Part shown: one piece after another, positions 1 through 6,658 of the stretch
How the letters are laid out: each line of letters begins with the position of its first letter
Position numbering within the stretch: the first letter of the stretch is position 1
Assembly: GCA_947379865.1 (NCBI GenBank)
Contig: CANCOY010000110.1
Location: 1 to 11,528, forward strand
Source: Acetobacteraceae bacterium
GTDB taxonomy: Bacteria; Pseudomonadota; Alphaproteobacteria; Zavarziniales; Zavarziniaceae
Length of the DNA: 11,528 nt
Direction of reading: 5' to 3'
The notes under the pieces: generated by a model
What the model was told of the DNA's origin: nothing
Database searches by the model: none
The model's input: the letters and a program-made list of their open reading frames with translations, nothing else
Made by a program: the position numbers and the translations under genes

Positions 1-189
1 GGCGCCATGGCCAAGCTGTGGATCACCGAAATGCAGGGCCGCGTCATGGACCGCTGCCTGCAACTGCACGGCGGCTATGGCTATATGATGGAATACCCCA
101 TCGCCCGCGCCTATGCCGATTCCCGCGTACAGCGCATCTATGGCGGCACGTCGGAGATCATGAAGGAACTGATCAGCCGGAATCTGTGA
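1..189 (+). CDS. Acyl-CoA dehydrogenase, C-terminal end (partial)
   Basis: Only the last 62 codons are in the window; the frame is open at the left edge, so the ATG at position 7 is an internal methionine and not the start. The visible part is the C-terminal helical domain of the acyl-CoA dehydrogenase family, FAD enzymes that make the trans-2-enoyl-CoA in beta-oxidation and hand electrons to ETF. The recognisable signatures are LHGGYGYMMEYPIARAYAD and RVQRIYGGTSEIMKELI. In short- and medium-chain enzymes the catalytic glutamate sits in a YEGT motif; here that position is glycine (YGGT), as in long-chain and isovaleryl-CoA types, where the catalytic Glu lies earlier in the chain, outside this window. 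The substrate therefore cannot be fixed, but a long-chain-type enzyme is the best reading. The gene ends in TGA, and no terminator hairpin is seen after it. Confidence 0.93.
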   Translation, partial: GAMAKLWITEMQGRVMDRCLQLHGGYGYMMEYPIARAYADSRVQRIYGGTSEIMKELISRNL

Positions 190-194
190 CGGGA

Positions 195-263
195 CTTCGC
201 GCACGATGCACTGGCATTTTGTAAGCTTCGCGCTACACTAAAGCCAGTTTTCGTCGCGCGAAG
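195..263 (+). promoter_or_regulatory. Promoter with three spaced CTTCGCGC boxes ahead of the HTH gene
   Basis: A sigma-70-like promoter can be read as CTGGCA (211-216), a 17-bp spacer and TACACT (234-239), each 4 of 6 to consensus. Three exact copies of an 8-bp box lie around it: CTTCGCGC at 195-202, CTTCGCGC at 226-233, and the inverted form GCGCGAAG at 256-263. Start-to-start distances are 31 and 30 bp, close to three helical turns. The first box is upstream of the -35, the second abuts the -10, and the third overlaps the likely ribosome binding site of the downstream gene. This arrangement suits repression, most simply autorepression by the adjacent HTH protein. The repeats and their spacing are seen; the operator role is inferred. 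Confidence 0.55.
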
Positions 264-270
264 AAACCAG

Positions 271-606
271 ATGCCCACGCCCCACCTGCCTGCCGCCGCT
301 GCCCGCCGTGCCCTGCGCAAGCTGGGGGCCGATATCCATGACGCGCGGCGGCGGCGCCAACTCCCCATGGCGGTGGTGGCGGATCGCGCCTTCACCTCGC
401 GCTCTACATTGCAGAAGGTCGAGGCGGGCGACCCTACGGTGAGCATGGGCATCTATGCCTCGGTGCTGCAGGCGCTCGGCCTGCTCGCCGGGCTGGCCGA
501 TGTGGCCGACATCGCCCACGACAGCGTCGGCCAGACGCTGGCCCGCGCCGACCTGCCCAAGCGTGTTCGCATCAAGCGAACCAATGGGCCAGCGGGCAAT
601 GGCTGA
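271..606 (+). CDS. XRE/Cro-type helix-turn-helix regulator (HipB-like)
   Basis: A 111-residue protein, almost entirely one small DNA-binding domain. Residues about 17-73 fit the lambda-repressor-like fold: LGADIHDARRRRQ (helix 1), MAVVADRA (helix 2), SRSTLQKVEAG (recognition helix and the usual V/IExG end) and a final helix around YASVLQALGLL. The C-terminal 35 residues are short, polar and basic (DLPKRVRIKR) with no sensor domain. Proteins of this shape often act as the antitoxin/repressor partner of HipA-like kinases, but no hipA follows; the next gene is convergent and encodes an RloB-like protein. The start at 271 is supported by a weak GAAG at 260-263, 7 nt upstream, and by the promoter just ahead. 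Autoregulation through the CTTCGCGC boxes is likely. It may control the neighbouring ATPase/RloB module, but nothing in the sequence proves this. Confidence 0.8.
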   Translation: MPTPHLPAAAARRALRKLGADIHDARRRRQLPMAVVADRAFTSRSTLQKVEAGDPTVSMGIYASVLQALGLLAGLADVADIAHDSVGQTLARADLPKRVRIKRTNGPAGNG

Positions 607-643
607 GTTCAAGGTGCGAGTGGGTTTCGGGGGGGCGCCCTGA

Positions 644-1210
644 TCAGATCAGTTTGAGAAAGCTGAGTAACGCGCCGAGGGCTGGTTCCTCTGTTGCGAC
701 CCGGGCGAGGGCGGCCTTGTCGATGCGCTTCTCAAGGGAGGCACTCGGCATCCCTTTGTTATAGTCGGTCCATTCCTTTTTGAGTTCGGCTTCAGCGATC
801 TGGCCGGTCGCGGGTCGGCGCGTTGAGCAGTTTGGCAGATGGCGCAAGAGCACAGCTTCAAAGCAGGGGTCTTGCCAGATGATTGTTATGCCCTTCTGCT
901 GGGCTAGGTTCTGAGAGGATTGGGCTTTCTTGGGATCAGCATCTGCCTGATCCTTGTCCAGCAAAACAAACCGCCCCGCAAAAGGCATTCGCCTTTCCTC
1001 GGCATGTTTTATTTTCTTTGCGGCCTTCTGAACGCGGGCATGTGGGTCGCCGGACCCAAGCCCAAGGTCTTCAATATGAAGGTGGAACAGCGGTCGCCCC
1101 TGCCGAATGATATTCATCAACAAGCCGGCATATTCCCGTTCCGACTGACCTTCACAACCAATGAAGACCGGAACCCTTTGAGGGATTATGGCGCGGCGGG
1201 GTTTGCTCAT
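644..1210 (-). CDS. RloB-like TOPRIM-family protein, second gene of ATPase/RloB module
   Basis: A 188-residue protein resembling the RloB family, small TOPRIM-like proteins encoded next to AAA ATPases in restriction-linked and abortive-infection loci. The N-terminus has FIGCEGQSEREYAGLL (residues 16-31), the usual place of the TOPRIM acidic residue (E20, with E24 and E26 close by). FVLLDKDQAD (81-90) supplies the DxD pair (D85, D87) after a hydrophobic strand. WQDPCFEAVLLRHL (112-125) matches the NPCFE-W-LLxH motif typical of RloB. Together these suggest a metal-dependent nuclease or phosphotransfer active site; catalysis is inferred. Its ATG overlaps the TGA of the upstream ATPase gene (ATGA, 1207-1210), so the two are translationally coupled and probably form one complex. 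GC is low for this genome: 961-1020 counts to 28 of 60. The C-terminal third, after about residue 130, has no motif I recognise. Confidence 0.82.
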   Translation of the reverse strand: MSKPRRAIIPQRVPVFIGCEGQSEREYAGLLMNIIRQGRPLFHLHIEDLGLGSGDPHARVQKAAKKIKHAEERRMPFAGRFVLLDKDQADADPKKAQSSQNLAQQKGITIIWQDPCFEAVLLRHLPNCSTRRPATGQIAEAELKKEWTDYNKGMPSASLEKRIDKAALARVATEEPALGALLSFLKLI

Positions 1211-2439
1211 CCGATATGGGGCACGCCTCCATAGGCGCCGCTGAGGTATTTGCGGTAGTGGTTTTCGTCGCGGCGCACCTTCACATCCATCAGGCTGAAG
1301 ACGCTGGTGCGACCCTCAAGGTCTTTCTCGCAGATGACGATCTCCTCCTTGTTGAGGTCATCCAGCAAGGATGCCGCATGGCAGCTTAGCCAGAGCTGAG
1401 CGTGGTGCGGGTTGTGACCTTCATGATCATAAAACTGCTGAAGAAGTTCTGGCAAGATCAATGGATGCAGGGCGGAGTCCATTTCGTCGATGGCAAAGAT
1501 GCCACCGGTTTCCAGTGCCCAAAGCAGGTAGGGATAGATCTTGATGAAGCTGCGCGTGCCGTGGCTCTCCAGTCCCCAGGGCATTTCAAGCTGCAGGCCA
1601 CGATGCTGGAACCAGAGCTGTGCACCATCGGGATGATCCCGGAAGGCTAGTCCGACAATCCCGGTGTCGAGCCGTGGCAGTTCCTGCTCAAGGCGCGATA
1701 CCACCTCTGGCCTGCCCTGCAGATACGTAACCAACCCTTGATCATAGGCTGTCTGAACTGGCTGAACGTGAAAGAGCAGGCGTCTTGTTGCGGCAACGAA
1801 AAGCTGGGCTGCCGGGTGCTGGAACTTGGCGAAGGACGACAGCACCGAATGATTGCCCGCCAATGTTCTGGCGAGATGCTGGAAGCCACTCAGGCTGAAG
1901 GAGCGGGAATCCCTGATGCGGCCGTCGGCATCGCGTTCAAATACGCGCTGCCATTTGCCCCGGCCGCTCGGCTTTTGCCGCAGGGCTTCGTGGCTGATGC
2001 GGCTAGGACTGCCGTCGTGCAGCGCAATTTCAAGCTCATACCGATAGGTGCCCTGTGGCAATATTTCGCCAGCGCGCATGCGGCTGTCCACCTCGGGCGA
2101 CAGGTCCATGGGGCCGCCGAACTCGACCGCCAGACGGATTGGCCGGGCGCGCGAGTCCGCGTCGTTAAACCTGCCGAAGGCGTAACGAAATGCCCCATCC
2201 GGCCATTGCACGCTGTCGCGCGCAAGAATCGCGAGGAATTCTAGGGCGCACAAGACGTTCGTCTTGCCTGAGGCATTGGCGCCGTAAAGGGCGACCACCT
2301 TGGGGGCGCGCAGGTCAGAGCCCGGGAAAATCGGGGCGTAGCGCCCGTCCGGGTCGGGGACCTTGACGTCGATGGTCAGGTCCAGGACCTGCAGGTCGCG
2401 GATCGAGAGGAAGTTTTCCAGTTCAAGGCGATAGAGCAT
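1207..2439 (-). CDS. AAA15/21-type (RloA/OLD-like) ATPase, first gene of module
   Basis: A 410-residue ABC/SMC-like ATPase of the group found in AbiL, RloA and PARIS-type defence loci. From the chosen start: LYRLELENFLSIRD (2-15), the typical beta-strand opening; Walker A GANASGKT (53-60); a middle region with AGNHSVLSSFAKFQHPAAQ; a signature-like ESHGT (291-295); Walker B GGIFAIDE (312-319) followed by MDSALHP, the D-loop; a switch histidine in SCHAASLLDD (H354); and a GAYGGVPHI tail common in this family. All nucleotide-binding residues are intact. The reading frame is open back to an ATG at 2514, but the ATG at 2439 has GGAAAGG (2447-2453) 7 nt upstream, begins at the conserved family N-terminus, and the likely promoter lies between the two. 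The gene overlaps rloB-like by 4 bp. It probably senses or gates, with RloB as effector. Confidence 0.85.
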   Translation of the reverse strand: MLYRLELENFLSIRDLQVLDLTIDVKVPDPDGRYAPIFPGSDLRAPKVVALYGANASGKTNVLCALEFLAILARDSVQWPDGAFRYAFGRFNDADSRARPIRLAVEFGGPMDLSPEVDSRMRAGEILPQGTYRYELEIALHDGSPSRISHEALRQKPSGRGKWQRVFERDADGRIRDSRSFSLSGFQHLARTLAGNHSVLSSFAKFQHPAAQLFVAATRRLLFHVQPVQTAYDQGLVTYLQGRPEVVSRLEQELPRLDTGIVGLAFRDHPDGAQLWFQHRGLQLEMPWGLESHGTRSFIKIYPYLLWALETGGIFAIDEMDSALHPLILPELLQQFYDHEGHNPHHAQLWLSCHAASLLDDLNKEEIVICEKDLEGRTSVFSLMDVKVRRDENHYRKYLSGAYGGVPHIG

Positions 2440-2460
2440 GGGATGGCCTTTCCATGTCTG

Positions 2461-2489
2461 TATCTTTATTTTTAACAGAAATTTGTCAA
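2461..2489 (-). promoter_or_regulatory. Likely promoter of the ATPase/RloB module
   Basis: On the minus strand a perfect TTGACA -35 lies at 2489-2484. The -10 is ambiguous: TAAAGA (2468-2463, 15-bp spacer) or AAGATA (2466-2461, 17-bp spacer). The block is strikingly AT-rich, with 2461-2500 holding only 8 G or C in 40, against a GC-rich surround. Transcription from here would start about 10-20 bp before the ATG at 2439 and would exclude the in-frame ATG at 2514. Confidence 0.5.
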
Positions 2490-2586
2490 TAATCGGTTTA
2501 TAAGGCGGCTGCATGCCCCTTTTATTTCGGCATCATCCTACCAGAAAGAGCTCCCTTCTGCCGCCTCATCAAAGGCCCCGTCCCCG

Positions 2587-2616
2587 TTGACAGGACCATG
2601 CCCCAGCCTCTAGGTT
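2587..2616 (+). promoter_or_regulatory. Likely promoter of rpmJ
   Basis: TTGACA at 2587-2592, an 18-bp spacer, then TAGGTT at 2611-2616 (3 of 6 to TATAAT). A strong -35 with a loose -10 is common in alphaproteobacteria. It would give a leader of roughly 70 nt before the rpmJ start codon. It is divergent from the module promoter about 100 bp away. Confidence 0.45.
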
Positions 2617-2652
2617 GCGCCTCACTTCGCGGGGGGCTTGCCTCCCGTCTCT

Positions 2653-2682
2653 GGCCTTTTGTCCTTTTGGCCTTTTGTCCTT
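2653..2682 (+). repeat. Short tandem repeat in the rpmJ leader
   Basis: GGCCTTTTGTCC occurs twice, at 2653-2664 and 2669-2680, separated by TTTT (16-bp period). It can also be read as three 8-bp units CTTTTGTC, CTTTTGGC, CTTTTGTC at 2656-2679. It sits in the predicted 5' untranslated region of rpmJ, 16 nt before the start codon, and makes this leader pyrimidine-rich. Confidence 0.75.
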
Positions 2683-2695
2683 CGGAACCGGTGTC

Positions 2696-2821
2696 ATGAA
2701 GATCGTCAATTCGCTCAAGTCCCTGAAGGGCCGCCATCGCGACAACCGCGTGATCCGTCGCAAGGGCCGCGTCTACGTCATCAACAAGACGCAGCCCCGC
2801 TACAAGGCTCGCCAGGGCTGA
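2696..2821 (+). CDS. rpmJ: 50S ribosomal protein L36 (cysteine-free form)
   Basis: A 41-residue, strongly basic protein: MKIVNSLKSLKGRH, then RRKGRVYVINKTQPR and the closing KARQG, all typical of L36. L36 is the smallest large-subunit protein and binds 23S rRNA near the peptidyl-transferase side. The zinc-binding form carries a C-C-C-H site; this copy has no cysteine at all, so it is the zinc-independent (C-minus) form normal for alphaproteobacteria. The start at 2696 is fixed by homology; a longer in-frame ATG at 2615 is upstream of any plausible L36 N-terminus and lies at the predicted -10. The ribosome binding site is weak (GGAA at 2684-2687, 8 nt upstream). It is monocistronic or followed by the CorA gene 95 bp on, with a hairpin between. 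Confidence 0.95.
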   Translation: MKIVNSLKSLKGRHRDNRVIRRKGRVYVINKTQPRYKARQG

Positions 2822-2829
2822 TTGGGGCC

Positions 2830-2856
2830 GCTGATCGGGGCCTTCGGGCTCTCAGC
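2830..2856 (+). terminator. Hairpin after rpmJ, possible terminator or 3'-end stabiliser
   Basis: GCTGA (2830-2834) pairs with TCAGC (2852-2856), and GGGCC (2838-2842) pairs with GGCTC (2847-2851) with one G-U, around a TTCG tetraloop (2843-2846); TCG at 2835-2837 bulges. The UUCG loop makes it stable. No T-run follows, so it is not a classical Rho-independent terminator; it may instead mark or protect the rpmJ mRNA end. Confidence 0.5.
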
Positions 2857-2916
2857 ACAAGATAATTCCGTCCCGCAGGGTGCGGCGGTGCGGCCTTTGG
2901 GGCAGGATCGGCAGCG

Positions 2917-3945
2917 ATGAGCAACCGATCCGCCCAAAGCCATGTCCAAATGACCACCTCTGCCACAGCGGTTCTTCGCTTCGCTGACGGCCGCCGCGCC
3001 GACGGCGTTGCCCCGGGCGATTCCCGGCCGGCGGGCGCCGTCTGGCTGGACCTGATCTCACCCGATGACGAGATGCTGGCGCTCGCCGAGGCATGGACGG
3101 GCATAAGGCTGCCTGGCCCCGGCTCCATGCATCAGACGGCCCCCAGCCAGCGGTTTCGCCGCCGGGGGCAGGGCGTGACCCTGGTCCTGCCGGTTGCCTC
3201 CATCAATCAAGCCGGTGATGTGCGGGTGGAGCCCGTGGGCGTCATGCTGTCCCGCGATCTGATGGTCACCGTCCGCCGCCATGATCTGGCGGCCTTTCAA
3301 CGCCTGAACGAAGATCTTGACGAGGTCGGCGATGGCCTGCTTTCACCCGATCATGTGCTGGTGGCCCTGATCGAGGCGCTGGTGGGAAGCGTGGCTGACG
3401 GGCTGGCGGAGGTCGCAGAGGAATTGGCGCCCCTGTCGCGCCAGGCTTTTGCCACGCCGGTGGAATTGGGCCGCAATGGCCGTCTGGCCGAGCGCCAGTT
3501 GCAGGTGGTCATGCGAACCCTTGGCCGCCTGGCCGATGGTGTTGGCCAGTTCCTGGAGGCGCTGGGCTGGCTGGATGCGGTGCCGGAATTCCTGCACGAC
3601 GTCTCCGGCTATCCCTTTGCGCCCGAGCATGCCGCCCGCATCGCCGTCTTCGACCGCGACATCGATGGCCTCGCCCGCCAGGCGGGCAATACCGCCACCC
3701 GGGTGCAGATGCTGCTGGATGCCACCCTTGGCGCCATCAACATCCGCCAGGCGGCGGTGATGAAGGTGCAGTCGGTGGTGGCCACCGTCTTTCTGCCGCC
3801 CACCCTGATCGCCAGCATCTATGGCATGAATTTCGACATCATTCCCGAACTGCACCTGGCCATCGGTTATCCGCTGGCGCTGGGGCTGATGGTCGCAACC
3901 GCCGTTCTGCCTTATATGTTCATGAAATGGCGCGGCTGGCTTTAG
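2917..3945 (+). CDS. CorA-family divalent metal ion transporter
   Basis: A 342-residue protein with the CorA/ZntB plan: a cytoplasmic alpha/beta N-terminal part (about 1-130), a long helical stretch (about 140-280, including RLAERQLQVVMRTLGRLAD), then two membrane segments at the C-terminus (about 281-301 and 314-336). The filter motif YGMN is at 302-305, followed by FDIIPEL and GYPLAL in the outer loop, as in CorA channels that pass Mg2+, Co2+ or Zn2+ as pentamers in the inner membrane. The short basic tail KWRGWL ends the second membrane helix. Start 2917 has AGGA at 2904-2907, 9 nt upstream; an in-frame ATG at 2950 lacks one. The metal cannot be told from sequence alone; ZntB-like zinc transport is an alternative to Mg2+. 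glcD begins 16 bp after the stop, so the two could be co-transcribed. Confidence 0.88.
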   Translation: MSNRSAQSHVQMTTSATAVLRFADGRRADGVAPGDSRPAGAVWLDLISPDDEMLALAEAWTGIRLPGPGSMHQTAPSQRFRRRGQGVTLVLPVASINQAGDVRVEPVGVMLSRDLMVTVRRHDLAAFQRLNEDLDEVGDGLLSPDHVLVALIEALVGSVADGLAEVAEELAPLSRQAFATPVELGRNGRLAERQLQVVMRTLGRLADGVGQFLEALGWLDAVPEFLHDVSGYPFAPEHAARIAVFDRDIDGLARQAGNTATRVQMLLDATLGAINIRQAAVMKVQSVVATVFLPPTLIASIYGMNFDIIPELHLAIGYPLALGLMVATAVLPYMFMKWRGWL

Positions 3946-3961
3946 ACGCAGGGGCGACCAC

Positions 3962-5449
3962 ATGTTGATGCCGGATCCCGATCAGAAGATCCTCGACCGC
4001 CGCGCGGACATCGTGGAGGCACTGCGCCGCATCGTGCCGGGCAATGGCGTGATCGCCGAGCGCGCCGGCATGTCGGTCTATGAATGCGACGGCCTTACCG
4101 CCTATCGCCAGATGCCCCTGGTGGTGGTCCTGCCCGAGACAGTGGAACAGGTATCCGACGTGCTGCGCTATTGCACGGCCGAGGGGCTGAAGGTGGTGCC
4201 GCGCGGCGCTGGCACCTCGCTGTCGGGCGGCGCCCTGCCGCTGGCGGATGGCGTGGTGCTGGGCATGTCCCGCTTTGATCGTATCCACAACATCGACTAT
4301 GCCAACCGCTGCATCACCGCAGGGCCGGGGGTCACCAACCTGGCGCTGACCAAGGCGGTGGAAGGGGCGGGTTTTTACTACGCGCCCGATCCCTCCAGCC
4401 AGATTGCCTGCACCATTGGCGGCAATGTGGCGGAGAATTCGGGCGGCGTGCACTGCCTGAAATATGGTCTGACCACAAACAATCTGCTGGGCCTGCAGAT
4501 GGTGCTGATGGATGGCACCGTGGTGCGGCTGGGTGGCAGCCATCTGGATGCGGGTGGTTACGACCTGCTGGGGGTGGTCACCGGCTCTGAGGGTCTGCTG
4601 GGTGTGGTGACTGAGGTGACGGTGCGCATCCTGCCGCGCCCGCCTGCCGCCCGCGCCCTGCTGATCGGCTTTCCCACGGCGGTGGCGGCGGGCACCTGTG
4701 TGGGCCGCATCATGGCCTCTGGCATTGTGCCGGCGGGCATGGAGATGATGGACCGCCCGGCGATCCATGCCGCCGAGGCCTTTTGCCATCCGGGCTATCC
4801 CCTGGATGTCGAGGCCCTGCTGATTGTTGAACTCGACGGGCCGGTTGAGGAAGTGGACGAACTGGTGGGCCGGGTCGAGGCGATTGCCACGGCGACAGGC
4901 GCCAGCCTTGTCCGCGCCAGCCGCGATGAGGCAGAGCGCATGGCCTTCTGGGCCGGGCGCAAGGCCGCCTTCCCGGCGGTGGGCCGTATCGCTCCTGATT
5001 ACTATTGCATGGATGGCACGATCCCCCGCGGCCGTCTGCCGGAAGTGCTGGAGGGGATCGCCGAGCTGTCAAAAAAATATGGGCTGGCCTGCGCCAATGT
5101 CTTTCATGCGGGCGACGGCAATCTGCACCCGCTGGTCCTCTATGATGCCAATGCCCTGGGCCAGCTGGAACGGGCAGAGGCCTTTGGCTCGGACATCTTG
5201 CGCCTGTGTGTTGCCGTGGGTGGTGTGCTGACGGGTGAACATGGGGTGGGGGTGGAAAAGCGCGATCTGATGCCGGAGATGTTCAGCGATGTCGATCTGG
5301 GCATCCAGCTGCGTCTGAAATCCGCCTTTGATCCGCTGGGCCTGCTCAACCCGGGCAAGGTCTTTCCGCTGCTGCATGCCTGTGCCGAAATGGGGCGGGT
5401 GCATGTCCACGGGGGGGCCACGCGCTTTCCCGAACTGCCGCGCTTCTGA
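3962..5449 (+). CDS. glcD: Glycolate oxidase FAD subunit GlcD
   Basis: A 495-residue flavoprotein (E. coli GlcD is about the same length). GlcD is the catalytic, FAD-binding subunit that oxidises glycolate (and often D-lactate) to the 2-oxo acid, passing electrons via GlcE and GlcF to quinone. The FAD-binding PCMH fold covers about 50-228: PRGAGTSLSGG (80-90), PDPSS (143-147), TIGGNVAENSGG (151-162) and VTGSEGLLGVVTE (206-218). The C-terminal FAD-oxidase domain carries HAGDGNLHP (382-390), TGEHGVGVEKR (424-434) and NPGK (463-466), the usual substrate and metal-ligand region. The start is at 3962 with a GCAGGGG-like site just ahead; ATG at 3968 is an alternative. Its stop shares one base with the glcE start (TGATG). 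Adjacent glcE and glcF argue for glycolate oxidase over a stand-alone D-lactate dehydrogenase. Confidence 0.93.
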   Translation: MLMPDPDQKILDRRADIVEALRRIVPGNGVIAERAGMSVYECDGLTAYRQMPLVVVLPETVEQVSDVLRYCTAEGLKVVPRGAGTSLSGGALPLADGVVLGMSRFDRIHNIDYANRCITAGPGVTNLALTKAVEGAGFYYAPDPSSQIACTIGGNVAENSGGVHCLKYGLTTNNLLGLQMVLMDGTVVRLGGSHLDAGGYDLLGVVTGSEGLLGVVTEVTVRILPRPPAARALLIGFPTAVAAGTCVGRIMASGIVPAGMEMMDRPAIHAAEAFCHPGYPLDVEALLIVELDGPVEEVDELVGRVEAIATATGASLVRASRDEAERMAFWAGRKAAFPAVGRIAPDYYCMDGTIPRGRLPEVLEGIAELSKKYGLACANVFHAGDGNLHPLVLYDANALGQLERAEAFGSDILRLCVAVGGVLTGEHGVGVEKRDLMPEMFSDVDLGIQLRLKSAFDPLGLLNPGKVFPLLHACAEMGRVHVHGGATRFPELPRF

Positions 5450-6657
5450 TGGCAACCACCCTTCATACGCCCGCCAATGTGGCGGAACTGGCCGATCTGC
5501 TGCGCCAGGCCTCGGCCACTGGCCAGACCGCCAGCGTAACGGGTGGCGGCACCAAGGCGGCCCTGGGTCGGCCCGTGGTGCCCGACCTCGACATCCACCT
5601 CGATGCCTTTGCCGGCGTCGTCAGTTTCGAGCCGGAAGAAATGGTGCTGGTGGCCGGTGCCGCCACGCGCATGGCACGCATCGAGGCCCTGCTGGCCGAA
5701 GCCAACCAGATGCTGGCGTTCGAGCCGCCCGACTGGGCAACCATGTGGGGCGCGCCTGCCCGGCGGGCAACACTTGGCGGCACTGTGGCCTGTAATCTGT
5801 CGGGATCGCGCCGTATCAAGGCTGGTGCGGCGCGCGACCATCTGCTGGGCCTGGATGGCGTTACCGGTGCTGGCGAAGTGTTCAAGGCTGGTGGCCGGGT
5901 GGTGAAGAACGTCACCGGCTATGACCTGTGCAAGCTCTTTGCTGGCAGTTTTGGCACGCTGGCCGTGGCAACCCGCCTGGTACTGCGCACGGTGCCAAGG
6001 CCGGAAGTGGCGGAGACACTGGTCTTTGCCAGCGCCGATGATGCGTCGGGAATTGACCTGCTGGGCCAGGCCGCCGCCAGCCCCATGGAGCCGTCGGGCC
6101 TTGCCCATCTGCCCGCCGGCATTGGCGGCATGCGGCTGGCCCGCACGCTGGTGCGGCTGGAAGGCACGCCGGTTTCTGTGGCGGCCCGCGTGGCCAGCCT
6201 TGGCCGACTTGGCAAGCTGATCCAGCGCCTGGATGGCCCGGGGGCGGCACCCCTGTGGGCTGACCTTGGAACGGGCGCGCTGGTGGCTGAGGGTGGTGGT
6301 GATCTCTGGCGTCTCTCCCTGCCGCCTTCGGGTGGGGCAGGGGCGGCGGCGCAGATTGCGGCCGCCATTCCCGGCGCCCGCCATGTGTTCGACTGGGCGG
6401 GTGGCCTGATCTGGCTGGCGGTGCCGGCTGCGGCACCCGGCTATGCCACGGTGATGCAGGCGGCCAGTATCCGTGCCGCCGTGGGCGATCATGGTGGTGG
6501 CCACGCCACGCTGGTGCGCGCCAGCGCCGAGGTGCGGGGCACGGTTGCCCCCTTTGCGCCAGAGGATGCGGGTCTGGCCTTGCTGGCCGCCCGGGTGAAA
6601 CAGGCATTCGATCCCTCGGCCGTGCTTGAGCCAGGGCGCATGGTGGCGGGGCGATAG
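5449..6657 (+). CDS. glcE: Glycolate oxidase FAD-binding subunit GlcE
   Basis: A 402-residue second FAD-binding subunit of glycolate oxidase, related to GlcD but with a reduced C-terminal domain. Motifs: TGGGTK (31-36) in place of the GAGTS loop, FEPPDW (91-96), ATLGGTVACNLSGSRR (107-122) and RVVKNVTGYDLCKLFAGSFG (150-169), the last being a hallmark of GlcE. The C-terminus keeps the family's FDPSAVLEPGRM ending. It is about 50 residues longer than E. coli GlcE; the extra length appears to lie in the alanine/glycine-rich region around 200-320, which is poorly conserved. The start ATG overlaps the glcD stop as TGATG with no clear Shine-Dalgarno, so translation is probably coupled to glcD. The stop is 1 nt before the glcF start. 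Confidence 0.92.
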   Translation: MATTLHTPANVAELADLLRQASATGQTASVTGGGTKAALGRPVVPDLDIHLDAFAGVVSFEPEEMVLVAGAATRMARIEALLAEANQMLAFEPPDWATMWGAPARRATLGGTVACNLSGSRRIKAGAARDHLLGLDGVTGAGEVFKAGGRVVKNVTGYDLCKLFAGSFGTLAVATRLVLRTVPRPEVAETLVFASADDASGIDLLGQAAASPMEPSGLAHLPAGIGGMRLARTLVRLEGTPVSVAARVASLGRLGKLIQRLDGPGAAPLWADLGTGALVAEGGGDLWRLSLPPSGGAGAAAQIAAAIPGARHVFDWAGGLIWLAVPAAAPGYATVMQAASIRAAVGDHGGGHATLVRASAEVRGTVAPFAPEDAGLALLAARVKQAFDPSAVLEPGRMVAGR

Positions 6658-6658
6658 G

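Noticed and set aside
633..647. GGGCGCCC and CTGATCAG palindromes between the HTH and RloB genes
   Set aside because: Both are short perfect palindromes with no loop, which cannot form a useful hairpin, and no T-run is present; they look like chance at a 37-bp convergent junction.
2437..2514. Longer N-terminus for the ATPase from the ATG at 2514
   Set aside because: The extra 25 residues are not family-like, the stretch is AT-rich with a TTGACA element inside it, and the ATG at 2439 has a good ribosome binding site.
2861..2866. GATAAT as a -10 for the CorA gene
   Set aside because: It matches TATAAT at 5 of 6, but no reasonable -35 lies 15-19 bp upstream, where the rpmJ hairpin sits.
5411..5417. 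G7 run near the end of glcD as a phase-variable tract
   Set aside because: The frame is intact through it to the glcE overlap, and such runs are common in this base composition; there is no sign of a switched gene.
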